Positions 4,328-6,141 of a stretch of DNA of 6,141 nt are shown piece after piece. Position numbers and translations under genes: made by a program. Under the pieces are notes generated by a model. It made no database searches. It saw nothing but the letters and a program-made list of their open reading frames with translations, and was not told where the DNA came from. The DNA is from an uncultured Paracoccus sp. Its GTDB lineage: Bacteria > Pseudomonadota > Alphaproteobacteria > Rhodobacterales > Rhodobacteraceae. The DNA lies in contig CALLYR010000566.1 in NCBI GenBank assembly GCA_937859005.1, positions 1 through 6,141 on the forward strand. The letters run 5' to 3'. The number at the start of each line of letters is the position of its first letter. The first letter of the stretch is position 1.

Positions 4328-6141
4328 CGCCAGCCCCATTCGCGAGGCCGTGCTGTTCTGTTCCGGGACCGGGCAGGCGGAGACGCACGCCGTCACCCTG
4401 TCCGATGGCCGCCCGAACCCTTCGTCCAAGGCGGGGGCACCCTACGATGGCATGACCGTCGCCGGAATCGTCGCCCTGGTGCGCGAGCCGCCCAGCGTGC
4501 CGAAGGAAGCCGCCCGCTGGTTCCTGCCGTCCACCTACCTTGGAGCCGATGCCCGCAGCCATGAGCGCCAGCGCGAGGCCGGCGCCTTCCACTGGCTGGC
4601 CGTGGACGTGGACAAAGGCGACCCGCCGCTGGAAGCCGTTGCGGGGGCTGTCAGGGCCGTGCTGAGCGATTGCTCCCGGTTCATCTACGCCACCCGCAGC
4701 GCCATGCCCGACAATCGCAAGTGGCGCGTGCTGGTGCCGCTGCAACGCCCCCTGACGGGGGCTGGATATGCCGCGGCGCAGGATGCCCTTTTCGATCTGC
4801 TGGCCGCCGAGGGGATAGAGTGCGACCGGGCGCTAAACCGTCCGGGGCAACTTGTCTATCTCCCGAACAAGGGCGCGTGGTATCAGCACGACATCCACAA
4901 GGGGAACCGGCTGGACCTGACCCCGGCGCACCCTCTGGCCCAGCGCATCGAGGCCGACCGGCAGGCGCGGGACCGGGCGCAACGGGAACTGATGGCCCGC
5001 CGCGCCAAGCGCCTGGCGGAGCGCCGGGCCGCCGTGGATGCAGGCCCCAGCCCGGTGGACAGCTTCAACGCCCGGCACGACCTAGCCGACCTGCTGATGC
5101 ATTACGGCTGGACGCCCAGCCGCAGCGGCCGGGATTTCCGCAGCCCGTTCCAGACGAGCAAGACCTTTGCCACCCGCATCATGGGCGAGGGCGCGGACGC
5201 CATGTGGGTTTCGCTGTCGTCGTCGGACGCCGGGCAGGGACTGGGGCTTGTCACCAAATCCGGGGCCGTGGCGGGAGATGCCTTCGACCTTTTCACCTTT
5301 TTTGACCACGGGGGCGACATGGACGACGCGCTGCGCGCCTATGGCGACGAACTGAGGCAGGAAGCCGGGCCGCTGGGCTTCATCCCATCCGAAACAGACG
5401 CAGAGGCGCTGGGCGGTCCGGTGGGTTCCCCTGCCGCCGTCCCACAAAGGGATGCCACCGAAAGCGCCCTGCGCCTGCCTGCGCCGTGGCCTGCGCCCGA
5501 TCTGCGGTTGCTGTCCGATGACCTGGACCCGTCGCCGCCCCTGCCGCTGGCCGAGGTGCTGACACCCAGAGCCGCCGAATGGGTGGCGGCGGCGGCCGAG
5601 GGGGCAGGCGCACCCGCCGACTATGTGCTGGCCGCCCTGCTGTCCGTGACCGGCGCAACGATGGGCAATGCCCGGTGGGTAACGGTATGGCCGGGCTGGT
5701 CCGAACCGCCGGTTCTCTGGTCCATGTGCATCGGCAATCCCAGCGCCGGGAAAAGCCCTGCTATCGACGCGGTGCTGGCCCCGCTGCGCCGGGCCGAGCG
5801 CCCGTTGCGGGAAGCCGCCCAAGCCGAGGTCGAGGCGTGGGAAAAGCGCGCCAAGCTGGCGAAGCTGGCGCAGGCGGTTTGGGAAAAGAAGGCCTCCGCC
5901 GCGCTGGACAAGGGCAACACCCCGCCGCCCCTGCCCCCCGAGGCTGACGCCGGATGCGCCCCCCATGTCCCCCGGCTTGTCCTGTCGGATGCAACGGTGG
6001 AACGGGTGGGCGTGATTGCCGCCAATCAGCCGAAGGGGGTTCTGCAATTCCGGGACGAACTGGCCGGGTGGTTGCTGGCGATGGAAGCCCGCAACGGGGG
6101 CAGCGACCGGGCGTTCTGGCTGGAAGCGTTCGGCGGCCGGG
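4320..6141 (+). CDS. Primase-like/DUF3987 P-loop replication protein, 3' end missing
   Basis: The frame is open for 607 codons and runs off the right edge. Residues about 88-200 look like an archaeo-eukaryotic-type primase domain of mobile elements: the acidic pair in LAVDVDKG (D96, D98), YATRSA with KWRVLVPLQRPLT (124-146), and a later acidic residue before LVYLPN (178-183). Residues about 248-345 match the linker domain common in such phage proteins (DLADLLMHYGWT..., then GDAFDLFTFFDHGGD). From about 405 the DUF3987 domain begins, with a Walker A loop GNPSAGKS (472-479), a charged helical insertion at about 490-545 that is normal for the family, and LSDATVERV followed by RDELAGWL (578-585) as a likely Walker B region. 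It probably makes primers and unwinds or loads at the element's origin. The ATG at 4320 is the first in frame after a stop at 4227; a G-rich site precedes it. Primase activity is inferred, and the DUF3987 assignment is firm. Confidence 0.88.
   Translation, partial: MSDASPIREAVLFCSGTGQAETHAVTLSDGRPNPSSKAGAPYDGMTVAGIVALVREPPSVPKEAARWFLPSTYLGADARSHERQREAGAFHWLAVDVDKGDPPLEAVAGAVRAVLSDCSRFIYATRSAMPDNRKWRVLVPLQRPLTGAGYAAAQDALFDLLAAEGIECDRALNRPGQLVYLPNKGAWYQHDIHKGNRLDLTPAHPLAQRIEADRQARDRAQRELMARRAKRLAERRAAVDAGPSPVDSFNARHDLADLLMHYGWTPSRSGRDFRSPFQTSKTFATRIMGEGADAMWVSLSSSDAGQGLGLVTKSGAVAGDAFDLFTFFDHGGDMDDALRAYGDELRQEAGPLGFIPSETDAEALGGPVGSPAAVPQRDATESALRLPAPWPAPDLRLLSDDLDPSPPLPLAEVLTPRAAEWVAAAAEGAGAPADYVLAALLSVTGATMGNARWVTVWPGWSEPPVLWSMCIGNPSAGKSPAIDAVLAPLRRAERPLREAAQAEVEAWEKRAKLAKLAQAVWEKKASAALDKGNTPPPLPPEADAGCAPHVPRLVLSDATVERVGVIAANQPKGVLQFRDELAGWLLAMEARNGGSDRAFWLEAFGGR

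Noticed and set aside
5082..6047. 321-codon ORF on the minus strand
   Set aside because: It is antisense to the primase-like/DUF3987 gene, whose motifs run continuously through this stretch. It is a shadow produced by high GC.

Overview
The window looks like one end of an integrated mobile genetic element in a high-GC proteobacterium. An alphaproteobacterium, perhaps of the Rhodobacter/Paracoccus group, is my best guess from composition and gene style, but no host gene or rRNA/tRNA is present to fix the taxonomy. All well-supported genes lie on the + strand and start at 1436.

Region 1-1435 holds no gene I can support. Its reading frames are short, mutually overlapping and resemble no family I know, so I read it as host flank or decayed mobile DNA. 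Its last 300 bases are less GC-rich. They hold a weak hairpin followed by seven T (terminator or possible recombination core), a doubtful small minus-strand ORF, and an inverted repeat whose right arm contains the ribosome binding site of the integrase gene.

Region 1436-3549 is an integration and cargo module. A complete P4-type tyrosine integrase has every catalytic residue in place. Its stop codon overlaps the start of an unrecognised 297-residue protein with two predicted membrane segments. That second gene is clearly lower in GC than its neighbours and looks like acquired cargo.

Region 3550-6141 is a control and replication module. An imperfect 12-base inverted repeat next to a -10-like hexamer precedes a 61-residue AlpA-type regulator. 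A hairpin with terminator geometry for the minus strand follows it. Then come a small winged-helix protein, a 33-residue ORF overlapping both neighbours, and a long replication protein that joins an archaeo-eukaryotic-type primase-like domain to a DUF3987 P-loop domain. The last gene runs off the right edge.

Together, integrase + AlpA-like regulator + small DNA-binding protein + primase/helicase is the layout of P4-like or PICI-like phage satellites and related small integrative elements. The integrase would move the element, the AlpA-like protein would control excision or transcription, and the primase/ATPase would replicate it. The membrane protein beside the integrase is the least explained gene and the best candidate for something undescribed.
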